DNA of 62,571 bases from NCBI GenBank assembly GCA_017519865.1, contig JAFWRQ010000031.1:1-62571 (forward strand), written 5' to 3'. Of this stretch, positions 1 through 8,556 are shown in pieces (the stretch's first letter is position 1; every line of letters begins with the position of its first letter). Position numbers and translations under genes: made by a program. The notes under the pieces were generated by a model that was given only the letters and a program-made list of their open reading frames with translations, made no database searches and was not told where the DNA came from. The DNA comes from Bacteroidales bacterium (GTDB lineage Bacteria; Bacteroidota; Bacteroidia; Bacteroidales; UBA932).

Positions 1-174
1 CACTTCCTTGCGCTTGCCGTTCTTTGTCACGATTTCCTTCTTGACAGGCACCAGAACCTGATCCACAATTGCTTGCAGCTCAGCGTGTCTTTCAATTTCC
101 TTGACCAGGTATTCGGCGGCTTTCTTTTCTTTGGTTCCCGCGGTACGAAGTACGTACCATTTCTTGTCAGCCAT
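1..174 (-). CDS. nusG: Transcription termination/antitermination protein NusG (3' end cut by window edge)
   Basis: The 58 codons present read MADKKWYVLRT, the typical NusG N-terminal (NGN) opening, followed by a lysine-rich stretch and VDQVLVPVKK. NusG binds RNA polymerase, suppresses pausing and couples it to Rho or the ribosome. The ATG lies at 172-174, 16 bases after the secE stop, in the universal secE-nusG order. The C-terminal KOW domain lies outside the window. Identity is firm from the N-terminal motif and the neighbours. Confidence 0.93.
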   Translation of the reverse strand, partial: MADKKWYVLRTAGTKEKKAAEYLVKEIERHAELQAIVDQVLVPVKKEIVTKNGKRKEV

Positions 175-190
175 AAGGGTTGTTAATCAG

Positions 191-379
191 TTACAGTGCG
201 TAAATAAACTCCATCAGATGCTGGAAAGCAAAGTCGATCACCCAAATCACGGCAGCCAGGATGATGGTAGCCACCAGGACCTGCAGTGCAGAACTCTGCA
301 GCTTTTCCCAGGAGGGCCACGTCACCTTCTGCGTGAGTTCGGTGTAGGACTCCTTCAGATAGTTAATGAACTTACTCAT
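191..379 (-). CDS. secE: Preprotein translocase subunit SecE
   Basis: This 62-residue protein has the layout of the minimal single-span SecE. A short amphipathic N-terminus (MSKFINYLKESYTEL) is followed by the conserved VTWPSWEKL segment that clamps SecY, and then by one membrane helix (about residues 32-54). It stabilises the SecYEG channel in the inner membrane. It sits between tRNA-Trp and nusG, the standard arrangement, and is probably co-transcribed from the tRNA/tuf promoter upstream. Confidence 0.95.
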   Translation of the reverse strand: MSKFINYLKESYTELTQKVTWPSWEKLQSSALQVLVATIILAAVIWVIDFAFQHLMEFIYAL

Positions 380-466
380 CTTTGCTTACAATGGACGCCG
401 GAAAAATTGGAAGCGGGAATCCGGTGTCTTCGTTAAACATTTACCAAATCGTAACCTTTGATATTT

Positions 467-540
467 TGGCAGGGGAAGCAGGATTCGAACCCACATCGAC
501 GGTTTTGGAGACCGCTGAACTACCCTTGTTCTATTCCCCT
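467..540 (-). tRNA. tRNA-Trp (CCA anticodon)
   Basis: Read on the minus strand, the acceptor stem AGGGGAA pairs with TTCCCCT. The anticodon loop CTCCAAA within CGGTCTCCAAAACCG gives anticodon CCA, and the T-loop is TTCGAAT. The 3' CCA is encoded (467-469). It lies between tuf and secE, as in most Bacteroidales. Confidence 0.95.
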
Positions 541-545
541 GTGGG

Positions 546-574
546 AAGTGAGTGCCCACTTGGGACACTCACTT
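546..574 (-). other. Stem-loop between tuf and tRNA-Trp
   Basis: AAGTGAGTG (546-554) and CACTCACTT (566-574) are perfect inverted repeats. An inner CCC/GGG extends the stem around an ACTT loop. In the direction of transcription it is not followed by a U-run, so it looks like an RNA-processing or 3'-end stabilising hairpin separating the tuf mRNA from tRNA-Trp rather than a full terminator. The T-run lies on the other side, so on the plus strand it would be terminator-shaped. Confidence 0.6.
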
Positions 575-594
575 TTTAAATGGCTTCGAGAAAA

Positions 595-1779
595 TTACTC
601 GATGATGCCGATCACCTGGCCGGCGCCCACGGTACGACCGCCTTCGCGGATAGCGAACTGCAGACCGTTATTCATGGCAACGGGGGTGATGAGCTTCACA
701 GTGATTTCCACGTTATCGCCAGGCATCACCATCTCGACACCCTCCGGGAGAAGGATCTCACCGGTAACATCCAGGGTGCGGATGAAGAACTGAGGACGAT
801 AGTGATTGTGGAAAGGAGTGTGACGGCCACCTTCTTCTTTCTTCAGCACATAGATCTGAGCCTTGAACTCGGTGTGAGGAGTGATGGACTTGGGTTTGGC
901 AACAACCTCACCACGCTTCACTTCCTTCTTGTCAACACCGCGGAGGAGCAGACCTACATTGTCACCAGCCTCACCCTGAGGGAGGAGCTTGCGGAACATC
1001 TCGACACCAGTCACGACGGAGGTGCGAGGTTCGTCGCCGAAGCCAACCAGTTCCACAGGATCGTTCACGTGGATGGTACCGGACTCGATACGGCCAGTAA
1101 CCACAGTACCACGACCGGTGATGGAGAAGATGTCTTCGATAGGCATCAGGAAGTCCTTGTCAACCAGACGCTCGGGCAGCGGAATGTACTCATCCACAGC
1201 GTTCATGAGCTCCATGACCTTGTCTTCCCAAACCTTCTCACCGTTCAGAGCACCAAGTGCGGAGCCACGGATGATGGGGCAATCCTCATCGAACTTGTAG
1301 AAAGCGAGGAGGTCGCGGATTTCCATCTCTACGAGGTCCAGCATTTCTTCATCGTCCACAAGGTCTACCTTGTTCATGAAGACGAGGATCTTAGGCACGT
1401 TCACCTGACGGGCGAGCGGGATGTGCTCACGGGTCTGAGGCATAGGACCGTCGGTGGAAGCGACGACCAGGATAGCACCGTCCATCTGTGCAGCACCTGT
1501 TACCATGTTCTTCACATAGTCAGCGTGGCCAGGGCAGTCAACGTGAGCATAGTGACGATTTGCAGTCTCGTACTCAACGTGAGCGGTGTTAATGGTGATA
1601 CCACGCTCCTTCTCTTCGGGAGCGTTATCAATCTGGTCGAAGCTCTTCACCTCAGAAAGTCCCTGCTTAGCGAGGACGGTGGTGATAGCAGCGGTCAGAG
1701 TAGTCTTACCGTGGTCAACGTGGCCGATCGTGCCGATGTTGACATGCGGTTTGGTTCTCTGGAATGTTTCTTTTGCCAT
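595..1779 (-). CDS. tuf: Translation elongation factor Tu
   Basis: This 394-residue GTPase delivers aminoacyl-tRNA to the ribosome. The G1 loop GHVDHGKT is at residues 19-26, followed by the switch region RGITI, the DCPGH motif and NKVD. Domains 2 and 3 are complete, ending in [11 protein letters not shown]. Length matches the family (about 394). It lies inside a tRNA cluster (tRNA-Thr upstream, tRNA-Trp downstream) that would be co-transcribed and processed. A small hairpin (1816-1831) sits in the leader between tRNA-Thr and tuf. Confidence 0.98.
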   Translation of the reverse strand: MAKETFQRTKPHVNIGTIGHVDHGKTTLTAAITTVLAKQGLSEVKSFDQIDNAPEEKERGITINTAHVEYETANRHYAHVDCPGHADYVKNMVTGAAQMDGAILVVASTDGPMPQTREHIPLARQVNVPKILVFMNKVDLVDDEEMLDLVEMEIRDLLAFYKFDEDCPIIRGSALGALNGEKVWEDKVMELMNAVDEYIPLPERLVDKDFLMPIEDIFSITGRGTVVTGRIESGTIHVNDPVELVGFGDEPRTSVVTGVEMFRKLLPQGEAGDNVGLLLRGVDKKEVKRGEVVAKPKSITPHTEFKAQIYVLKKEEGGRHTPFHNHYRPQFFIRTLDVTGEILLPEGVEMVMPGDNVEITVKLITPVAMNNGLQFAIREGGRTVGAGQVIGIIE

Positions 1780-1815
1780 AATATTATGTTTTTTAAGTGT
1801 TTACAATCACAGTAA

Positions 1816-1831
1816 AGGTCCTTTTGGACCT
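1816..1831 (-). other. Small hairpin in the tRNA-Thr/tuf spacer
   Basis: AGGTCC (1816-1821) and GGACCT (1826-1831) form a six-base-pair stem with a four-base loop between the 3' end of tRNA-Thr(GGU) and the tuf start codon. On the minus strand an A/T-rich run precedes it. It may mark the processing site that frees the tuf mRNA. Weak evidence for function. Confidence 0.4.
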
Positions 1832-1839
1832 AAAAAAAG

Positions 1840-1911
<72 letters not shown>

Positions 1912-1915
1912 TTTC

Positions 1916-1991
1916 TGGAGCGGAAAACGAGGTTCGAACTCGCGACCCTCAGCTTGGAAGGCTGATGCTCTACCAACTGAGCTACTTCCGC
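1916..1991 (-). tRNA. tRNA-Gly (UCC anticodon)
   Basis: Acceptor GCGGAAG/TTTCCGC (terminal G-U wobble), anticodon stem TCAGC/GCTGA with loop CTTCCAA (anticodon TCC), T-loop TTCGAAC. The 3' CCA is encoded at 1916-1918. Part of the four-tRNA run in front of tuf. Confidence 0.95.
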
Positions 1992-2003
1992 AGTTAATTT
2001 CCG

Positions 2004-2084
2004 TGGGAGGTGGTGGACTCGAACCACCGAACCCTGAGGGAGCGGATTTACAGTCCGCCGCAATTGCCACTATGCGAACCTCCC
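2004..2084 (-). tRNA. tRNA-Tyr (GUA anticodon)
   Basis: This is a class II tRNA of 81 bases with a long variable arm. Acceptor GGGAGGT/ACCTCCC, anticodon stem CGGA/TCCG around CTGTAAA (anticodon GTA), T-loop TTCGAGT. CCA is not encoded. Confidence 0.94.
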
Positions 2085-2103
2085 AAGTTCTTTTTTTCTT
2101 TCG

Positions 2104-2177
2104 AGCCGATAGAGGGATTCGAACCCACGACCCCGAGATTACAAATCACGTGCTCTGGCCAACTGAGCTATATCGGC
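2104..2177 (-). tRNA. tRNA-Thr (UGU anticodon)
   Basis: Acceptor GCCGATA/TATCGGC, D-stem GCTC/GAGC, anticodon loop TTTGTAA (anticodon TGT), T-loop TTCGAAT. The anticodon stem CGTGA/TCTCG has a T-T mismatch at pair 29-41, and the T-stem has a T-T at 50-64. It is the first gene of the tRNA-tuf-secE-nusG transcript. Confidence 0.92.
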
Positions 2178-2211
2178 GGGTTCAGCGTCCTTCAATCGCT
2201 GAAAGGGACTG

Positions 2212-2241
2212 CAAAGGTAGACATTATTTTGGAGAATGCAA
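2212..2241 (-). promoter_or_regulatory. Promoter of the tRNA-tuf cluster
   Basis: On the minus strand TTG (2239-2241) is separated by 19 bases from TACCTTTG (2212-2219). This is the Bacteroidota primary-sigma consensus (TTG, 19-21 bases, TAnnTTTG). The following bases GCAGTCC resemble those after the rRNA promoter at 61967-61996. The -33 element lies immediately downstream of the dxs stop codon. tRNA-Thr(UGU) begins about 35 bases downstream. Confidence 0.85.
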
Positions 2242-2248
2242 ACTTTTT

Positions 2249-4126
2249 TCAATCTTTTTCTACAAGTTCGCGCAGTATCGACAGGATGCTTCCCCGGTCG
2301 AGTCCACATTCCTTCCATTCAGCCGCCTGAGTGTCCTGGACAATGAATCTGTCGGGGATTCCGGCACCCCTGACGGTGATGCCGCAGCCTTGGGCTGACA
2401 TGTACTCCGAAACGGCGCCGAAGAGTCCTCCCATAAGCGCCCCGTCTTCCAGGGTTACCACCGCTTCGAAGCCGGCAGCGACCTCGGCCAGCATGTCGGT
2501 GTCGATGGGCTTGAGATAGCGTACGTCATAGACGGCAGGGGAGTAGCCGAACTCTTCGCGGAAATCTCCGGCGGCTTCGAGGGCGCGGTGCACGACGGGG
2601 CCGAGGGCCAGGACGGCGATGCGCTTGCCTTCGGCCAGGCGCGTCGCCCGTCCTGCGGGCAGGATGCTCCATCCGGCCCCGCGCCAGTCCGTCCCCTCGC
2701 CTTTGCCGCGGGGGTAGCGGATGATCATGGGGCTGTCCTGGTGCAGTGCGGTGTACATCAGGTTCTTGAGTTCCGTCTCGTCGGACGGCGCGGCTATGAC
2801 CAGCCCGGGTATACTGCGGTATGCCGCGAGGTCGAATGCACCGTGATGCGTGGGGCCGTCCTCGCCGACCACTCCCGCCCGGTCGAAGCACAGCGTCACC
2901 GGAAGGTGCTGGAGGGCGACGTCATGGATGATCTGGTCGTACGCGCGCTGCGCGAAAGAGGAATATATGTTGCAGAAAGGCCTGAGCCCTCCTGCCGCAA
3001 GTCCTGCGGAGAATGTGACCGCGTGCTCCTCCTCGATGCCCACGTCGAAGAAGCGCGAGGGCATCTTCTCTGCGAAGTAGTTCATGCCGCAGCCCGTGGC
3101 CATGGCCGGAGTGATGCCGACTACGCGCCAGTCTGTCTCGGCAAGTTCGAAGAGGACCTCTCCGAACACGTCCTGGTAGCGGTCCTCCCTGTAGGCAGGA
3201 CGCAGCAACTTGCCGGTGGCAGGGTCGAACCTGCCGGGGGCATGCCATACGGTGGGATCTGCTTCCGCGGGGGTATATCCCTTGCCCTTCTGAGTAATGC
3301 AGTGGAGTATGCGTGGACCGCGGAGGTCCTTGATCTTCCTGAGGGTCTCCAGGACCTGGTCGATGTCGTTGCCGTCAATGGGCCCGAAGTACCTGAATCC
3401 GAGAGCCTCGAACAGGTCGCCGCCGGTTCCCTTGACCATCCAGGATTTCAGGCTTCGCAGCCAGCGCTGGATCGCGGTACGCAGCCTCCTGTCGCCGATC
3501 CTGTTCCAGACCTTGCCCTTGAAGCGGTTGTAGGCGGGATTGGTCGTGATGCGGAGGAGATGCTCGTGCAGGGCACCGATGTTCTTGTCGATGGACTGGT
3601 TGTTGTCGTTGAGGACGATGAGCAGGTCCGCGGCACTGTCGCCGGCGTTGTTGATGCCTTCGAAGGCCAGGCCTCCGGTGAGAGCGCCGTCGCCTATGAA
3701 AGCGACGGCCTTCTCATTGCTCCCCCTGAGCTTGGCGGCCTCGGCGAGTCCCAGGGCGGCGGAAACGGAAGTCGAAGAGTGCCCGACTCCGAATGCGTCG
3801 TAGGGACTTTCGTCCATCTTGGGGAATCCGCTGATGCCTTCCCGCGTGCGGTTCAGCCTGAAGGCTTCCTTCCTGCCCGTCAGGATCTTGTGGGCATAGG
3901 CCTGATGGCCTACGTCGAAGACGATCTTGTCATCGGGAGTATTGTATACATAATGTAGTCCCACGATGAGTTCCACGGCTCCAAGGCTGGAAGCCAAGTG
4001 GCCGGGATTGACGGCGCAGCATTCGACCATGTATGAACGCACCTCGGCGCAGAGCTCCCTGAGCTCCGCCGCATCGAGCTTCCTGAGATCGGAAGGGGAT
4101 CCTATATGGTCGAGTATCTTGTACAT
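2249..4126 (-). CDS. dxs: 1-deoxy-D-xylulose-5-phosphate synthase
   Basis: This 625-residue thiamine-diphosphate enzyme condenses pyruvate and glyceraldehyde-3-phosphate, the first step of the MEP isoprenoid pathway. Seen: PGHLASSLGAVEL near the N-terminus, FDVGHQAYAHKILTGR, the ThDP/Mg motif GDGALTGG with NDNNQSI, the pyrimidine-domain segment GIEEEHAVTFSAGLA, and a C-terminal transketolase domain ending in REL. Length matches E. coli Dxs (620). The start MYKILDHIGSP at 4124-4126 is preferred over an ATG at 4222 because the upstream codons match nothing in the family, run into the divergent gene and lie upstream of the predicted promoter (4146-4153). Confidence 0.96.
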   Translation of the reverse strand: MYKILDHIGSPSDLRKLDAAELRELCAEVRSYMVECCAVNPGHLASSLGAVELIVGLHYVYNTPDDKIVFDVGHQAYAHKILTGRKEAFRLNRTREGISGFPKMDESPYDAFGVGHSSTSVSAALGLAEAAKLRGSNEKAVAFIGDGALTGGLAFEGINNAGDSAADLLIVLNDNNQSIDKNIGALHEHLLRITTNPAYNRFKGKVWNRIGDRRLRTAIQRWLRSLKSWMVKGTGGDLFEALGFRYFGPIDGNDIDQVLETLRKIKDLRGPRILHCITQKGKGYTPAEADPTVWHAPGRFDPATGKLLRPAYREDRYQDVFGEVLFELAETDWRVVGITPAMATGCGMNYFAEKMPSRFFDVGIEEEHAVTFSAGLAAGGLRPFCNIYSSFAQRAYDQIIHDVALQHLPVTLCFDRAGVVGEDGPTHHGAFDLAAYRSIPGLVIAAPSDETELKNLMYTALHQDSPMIIRYPRGKGEGTDWRGAGWSILPAGRATRLAEGKRIAVLALGPVVHRALEAAGDFREEFGYSPAVYDVRYLKPIDTDMLAEVAAGFEAVVTLEDGALMGGLFGAVSEYMSAQGCGITVRGAGIPDRFIVQDTQAAEWKECGLDRGSILSILRELVEKD

Positions 4127-4145
4127 CTTGCCACGTTTGGGAAGG

Positions 4146-4153
4146 CAAAGGTA
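4146..4153 (-). promoter_or_regulatory. Predicted -7 element for dxs
   Basis: TACCTTTG on the minus strand fits TAnnTTTG and lies 19 bases before the dxs ATG. No clear TTG sits at the right distance, so only the -7 half is supported. The divergent YfcC-like gene starts at 4208, so the whole control region is about 80 bases. A weaker TAAATTCG (4175-4182) faces that gene. Confidence 0.55.
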
Positions 4154-4207
4154 CGATTTTATTTCAATAATTGTTAAATTCGCAGGACATATACCGGAAC
4201 GGAAGCG

Positions 4208-5548
4208 ATGAGTAAAAGCCATTTCCCCAATACATACGTAATCATCTCGGCCATCATCCTGGTCTGCGCCCTGGCCACCCTCTTCGTGACCCCGGGACAG
4301 TACGTCACTGCGGCCGACGGTTCCGTCGTGTATGAAAGGGCGGAGCGTGCCCCTCAGACCTGGCAGGTCTTCTCGGCACTCTACAACGGCTTCATCAAGC
4401 AGGCCGGCATCATCGCATTCATTCTCATCGTAGGCGGCGCCTTCTGGGTGCTCAACGCCACCGGGGCCGTCTCGTACGGCATCAACCGCTTCATAGCCGG
4501 GGCGGGGAAGTACGACCGCCTGGTCCTCGCCGGCCTGGCGCTGCTCTTCTCTCTCGGCGGTGCAGTGTTCGGGATGAGCGAGGAGACGATACCCTTCGTG
4601 GGCATAGTCGTGCCTCTGATGACAGCGATGGGCTACGACGCCATTACCGGCCTTCTGGTAGTTTACGTTGCTTCCAACATTGGCTTTTCGGCTGCTTTCC
4701 TGAATCCCTTCACGGTAGGCATCGCCCAGGAGATGTCCGGACTTCCGCTGTTTTCAGGAATGGGTTACAGGCTGATCTGCTGGACAGTCCTCACGGCGGT
4801 ATTGATAGTATTCATACTCTGGTATTCGGCCAGGATACGCAAGGCCCCTTCCGCAAACCGCGTGCAGGTCGTGGACGACAGCGGGGAAGGGCGGTCTGAA
4901 AGGAAGAGGCACACCGCCATTCTCGTCGTTCTTCTCCTGACCGTCGTGATGCTCATCGTAGGAGTGACCTGCTTCAAGTGGTATATGGCCGAGATTTCGG
5001 CGCTCTTCCTCGTGATGGGCATAGTCGTCGGCATCCTTGGAGGCTTCAGCGCCAACCGCATTGCCGACGAGTTCGTGGCCGGAGCGAAGGATATCCTCTC
5101 CGCGGCCCTCGTGGTCGGCCTGGCCTCCGGCATCATCGTCATCCTCCAGGACGGACACGTAGTCGACAGCATCCTGCACGGGCTCGAGTCCGGTCTCGGC
5201 GATGCCGGCAAGACCGGCTCGCTGGCCCTGATGTACGGCACCCAGACCGTCATCAACCTCCTCATACCCAGTGCCACGGCTAAGGCCGCGGTCACCATCC
5301 CCATAATGGCCCCGTTCTGCGACCTCATCCATCTCTCCCGGCAATCCATGGTGATGGCTTTCCAGTTCGGAGACGGGTTCACAAACATGCTCACGCCCAC
5401 ATCGGGAGTGCTCATGGCGGCCCTCGCCATGGCCAGGGTACCTTATGGGAAATGGCTCAAATGGGTGTGGAAATACGTTTTGATATTGATTCTTGCGGGA
5501 TTTGTGCTACTTTTGCCTACGGTCCTGCTGCCGATTGCCGGATTCTGA
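4208..5548 (+). CDS. YfcC/DcuC-type inner-membrane carrier
   Basis: This 446-residue polytopic protein has about 11-12 hydrophobic helices. It resembles the YfcC / C4-dicarboxylate anaerobic carrier superfamily (which also includes arginine-ornithine antiporters and AbgT-like peptide carriers). The family-type segments are GAVFGMSEETIPFVGIVVPLM in the first half and the paired LIPSATAKAAVTIPIMAPFCDL and GDGFTNMLTPTSGVLMAAL segments in the second. Substrate cannot be read from sequence; amino acids, short peptides or dicarboxylates are possible. It is followed after 30 bases by two MFS transporters on the same strand, suggesting an uptake/export operon. Confidence 0.8.
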   Translation: MSKSHFPNTYVIISAIILVCALATLFVTPGQYVTAADGSVVYERAERAPQTWQVFSALYNGFIKQAGIIAFILIVGGAFWVLNATGAVSYGINRFIAGAGKYDRLVLAGLALLFSLGGAVFGMSEETIPFVGIVVPLMTAMGYDAITGLLVVYVASNIGFSAAFLNPFTVGIAQEMSGLPLFSGMGYRLICWTVLTAVLIVFILWYSARIRKAPSANRVQVVDDSGEGRSERKRHTAILVVLLLTVVMLIVGVTCFKWYMAEISALFLVMGIVVGILGGFSANRIADEFVAGAKDILSAALVVGLASGIIVILQDGHVVDSILHGLESGLGDAGKTGSLALMYGTQTVINLLIPSATAKAAVTIPIMAPFCDLIHLSRQSMVMAFQFGDGFTNMLTPTSGVLMAALAMARVPYGKWLKWVWKYVLILILAGFVLLLPTVLLPIAGF

Positions 5549-5578
5549 CGGAAATAATAGTTTAAAATAAGAACAGTC

Positions 5579-7210
5579 ATGACAGAAACCATCAAAAAAA
5601 CGACTCTGAGGGACTCTGCGGCGATGCGCTGGACAGCGCTCCTGCTGCTGGCCCTCGCGATGTTCTGCGCCTACATCTTCATGGACATCCTCTCTCCCAT
5701 CAAGGACCTGATGGAGTCCACCCGCGGCTGGGATTCCAAGGCCTTCGGTACAATGGAAGGTGCTGAGACATTCCTCAACGTTTTCGTATTCTTCCTGATC
5801 TTTGCAGGTATCATCCTGGACAAGATGGGCGTGCGCTTCACGGCGGTGCTTTCGGGCGCCGTGATGTTTGCAGGCGGTCTCATCAAGTATTTCGCCATCA
5901 GTCCTTCGTTCATCGGTTCCGGCCTCGAGGTCTGGTTCACCGAACACCTTAACTGGCACACGGGCGTCGGCTTCATCGACGACGTCCTGCCGTTCTACCA
6001 TGGGATGCCCGCCTCGGCCAAGCTTGCGGCCATCGGCTTCATGATCTTCGGTTGCGGCTGCGAGATGGCCGGCATCACTGTCAGCCGCGGTATCGTCAAG
6101 TGGTTCAAGGGGCGTGAGACCGCCCTGGCGATGGGCTCCGAGATGGCCCTGGCACGCCTTGGCGTGGCGACCTGCATGATCTTCTCGCCCTACTTCGCCA
6201 AGCTCGGAGGCAGCATCGAGGTCAGCCGTTCCGTCGCATTCGGCGTAGTGCTGCTCTGCATCGCCCTCATAATGTTCATCGTGTATTTCTTCATGGACAG
6301 GAAACTCGACGCACAGACCGGCGAGGCCGAGGAGAAGGACGATCCCTTCAAGGTCAAGGACATCGGCAAGATCCTCTCCAGCCTCGGTTTCTGGCTCGTC
6401 GCCCTGCTCTGCGTGCTGTATTACTCCGCCATCTTCCCGTTCCAGAAGTATGCGGTCAACATGCTGCAGTGTAACCTGACCCTGACCGAGCCCGCAGCCG
6501 GTTCGTTCTGGGCCGGAGACTCCATCACGATCATACAGTACATCATTATGCTCGTGGTCGCGGTCTGCTCTTTCGCCAGCAATTTCATCAAGAACAACAA
6601 GAATCTTAAGTTCGGTCTTATGGCCGTCGCCGTCATAGCCCTGGTAGTCTACTGTCTGATGGGCTTCAAGCGCGGCACCGCCGAGACCATCTTCGCCGTC
6701 TTCCCGCTTCTGGCCGTGGCCATCACGCCTATCCTCGGCAACTATGTCGACCACAAGGGAAAGGCCGCATCGATGCTTCTCATCGGATCGATACTCCTTG
6801 TGCTCTGCCATCTGACCTTCGCCTTCATCCTGCCGCTCTTCAAGGGCAGCGCCGTCGGCGGCACCGTCGTGGCGTATCTCACCATCCTCGTCCTCGGCGC
6901 CAGCTTCTCGCTCGTGCCTGCGGCCCTGTGGCCGTCGGTGCCCAAGCTGGTGGACTCCAAGGTCATCGGCTCGGCCTATGCCCTCATCTTCTGGATACAG
7001 AACATCGGCCTCTGGCTCTTCCCGATCCTGATCGGCAACGTGCTCACCAGCACCAACGCTCCCGGCACCCCTCCCGACCAGCTCAACTATACCTGGGCCC
7101 TGGTGATGCTCGCCTGCCTCGGCGTAGCGGCGATGCTTATCGGCCTTTACCTCAAGGTCGTCGACAGGAAGAAGCATCTCGGACTCGAGGAACCCAACAT
7201 CACGGAATAG
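5579..7210 (+). CDS. MFS transporter (first of a tandem pair)
   Basis: This 543-residue major facilitator has 12 predicted helices, MFS-A-like loops (LDKMGVRFT after helix 2, YVDHKGKAASM between helices 8 and 9) and an enlarged central part between the six-helix bundles (about residues 235-340). Family resemblance is to the MFSD1/oxalate-formate-type branch found in Bacteroidota. The substrate is unknown. It shares the pattern LDK-GVR, ALAMG and SLVPAALWPSVPK with the next gene, which starts one base after its stop, so the two are diverged duplicates and may work together. Confidence 0.8.
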   Translation: MTETIKKTTLRDSAAMRWTALLLLALAMFCAYIFMDILSPIKDLMESTRGWDSKAFGTMEGAETFLNVFVFFLIFAGIILDKMGVRFTAVLSGAVMFAGGLIKYFAISPSFIGSGLEVWFTEHLNWHTGVGFIDDVLPFYHGMPASAKLAAIGFMIFGCGCEMAGITVSRGIVKWFKGRETALAMGSEMALARLGVATCMIFSPYFAKLGGSIEVSRSVAFGVVLLCIALIMFIVYFFMDRKLDAQTGEAEEKDDPFKVKDIGKILSSLGFWLVALLCVLYYSAIFPFQKYAVNMLQCNLTLTEPAAGSFWAGDSITIIQYIIMLVVAVCSFASNFIKNNKNLKFGLMAVAVIALVVYCLMGFKRGTAETIFAVFPLLAVAITPILGNYVDHKGKAASMLLIGSILLVLCHLTFAFILPLFKGSAVGGTVVAYLTILVLGASFSLVPAALWPSVPKLVDSKVIGSAYALIFWIQNIGLWLFPILIGNVLTSTNAPGTPPDQLNYTWALVMLACLGVAAMLIGLYLKVVDRKKHLGLEEPNITE

Positions 7211-7211
7211 T

Positions 7212-8555
7212 ATGGCTGAGGCTGTGAAACGCCGTTATACGCGCCTGGCATGGGTGGCACTGGCTTGCCTGGTGGTACCCATGTTCGCGTCGTATTTCTT
7301 CGACGACATGTTCTCGACGATCTCGTATCTGTTCGAGGACCCGTCGATGACCGCGCTGGGCTGGGATGCGGCCGGTTACGGATTGTATACCAGCGGATAC
7401 AGCGTCCTTTGCGTGTTCGGCGGCCTGGTCGTGTGCGGCATCCTGCTGGACAAGTGGGGAGTGCGCATCACCGGCTCAATCTTCGTCGGAATGATGGCCG
7501 CAGGAGCCCTGCTGGTGCTGCACGCCATAACCGCGGGCTATGCCCCGGCCAATTCGCTGCGCCTTGCTTATGTAGGGTGCATGTTCTTCGGACTCGGAAG
7601 CGAGATAGCCGGCACTGCCGTGACCAGGTCCATAGCGAAATGGTTCAGGGAAGGCCCCATGGCGCTGGCCATGGGACTTCAGCTGGCCATCGCGCGCCTG
7701 GGAACGGCCGTGGCGCTGGTCCTGTCGCCGCGCCTTGTGGTCGAGAATGCCGGACACGTCTACAGCCTGTCCGAAACGGCGCGTCCGGCGGTGTTCGGTG
7801 TCGGACTTATGGCAGCGGGACTCATCCTGTGGGCCATCTTCGTGGCTCTGGACGCCCGTCACGACAAGGCCCACGGAGCCGTGGCCGCAGCATCCGGAGA
7901 GGATGCGTTCAGGCTTTCCGACGTGTGGAAGGTTTTGAAAAGCAGGAATTTCTGGATGCTTGGACTGCTTTGCGTCCTGTTCTACAGCAGCATTGTAGCG
8001 TTCAAGAAGTTCGCGGGCGCCATCCTGATCCCGAGATTCGGGATCCCGGCAGCCACTGCGGGCTGGATGGTTTCGATGCTTCCCTTCTCCACCGTGATAT
8101 TCGCGCCACTTTTCGGACTGCTCGTTGACAAGCGCGGCAAGGGTACCCGCTGGATGATACTTGGCTCGGTTCTGGCGCTCATCGCACACCTTCTGCTCGC
8201 CTTCGCCCCTGAAGGGGTACCGTTCTACGGCTATCTGAGTATGGTGTTCCTCGGATTCGGCTATTCGCTCGTCCCCGCGGCGCTGTGGCCTTCAGTACCG
8301 AAAATCGTCCCCGACAAGGTGTTGGGGACGACATATTCGTTGATTTACTGGGTCCAGAACCTGGGACTCCTGTCATTCAAATGGCTGGCCGGAATCATCC
8401 TCGGAGCGTCTGCCGCCGGTGCCGTCAGCGGTCCGGTACGCGTTGAACTTATGTTCGTGGGCCTCTGTATAGCGGCCGTCGTCATAGCTCTGCTTTTCTC
8501 GCGTATATCGCGCCGTAATCCCGGACTCCGCCTGGACGCCCCTGCGGGGAAATGA
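7212..8555 (+). CDS. MFS transporter (second of a tandem pair)
   Basis: This 447-residue, 12-helix MFS protein is clearly paralogous to the preceding gene. Both contain LDKWGVR/LDKMGVR, a GSEIAGTAVTRSIAKWF / GCEMAGITVSRGIVKWF segment, ALAMG, and SLVPAALWPSVPK. It lacks the long central insertion. The start follows the upstream stop by one base, so translational coupling is likely. It ends one base before the stop codon of the convergent DUF2807 gene, with no visible terminator between them. Confidence 0.82.
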   Translation: MAEAVKRRYTRLAWVALACLVVPMFASYFFDDMFSTISYLFEDPSMTALGWDAAGYGLYTSGYSVLCVFGGLVVCGILLDKWGVRITGSIFVGMMAAGALLVLHAITAGYAPANSLRLAYVGCMFFGLGSEIAGTAVTRSIAKWFREGPMALAMGLQLAIARLGTAVALVLSPRLVVENAGHVYSLSETARPAVFGVGLMAAGLILWAIFVALDARHDKAHGAVAAASGEDAFRLSDVWKVLKSRNFWMLGLLCVLFYSSIVAFKKFAGAILIPRFGIPAATAGWMVSMLPFSTVIFAPLFGLLVDKRGKGTRWMILGSVLALIAHLLLAFAPEGVPFYGYLSMVFLGFGYSLVPAALWPSVPKIVPDKVLGTTYSLIYWVQNLGLLSFKWLAGIILGASAAGAVSGPVRVELMFVGLCIAAVVIALLFSRISRRNPGLRLDAPAGK

Positions 8556-8556
8556 C

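Noticed and set aside
4127-4222. Upstream in-frame ATG extending dxs by 32 residues
   Set aside because: The extension overlaps the divergent transporter start, has no family match and contains the predicted promoter.
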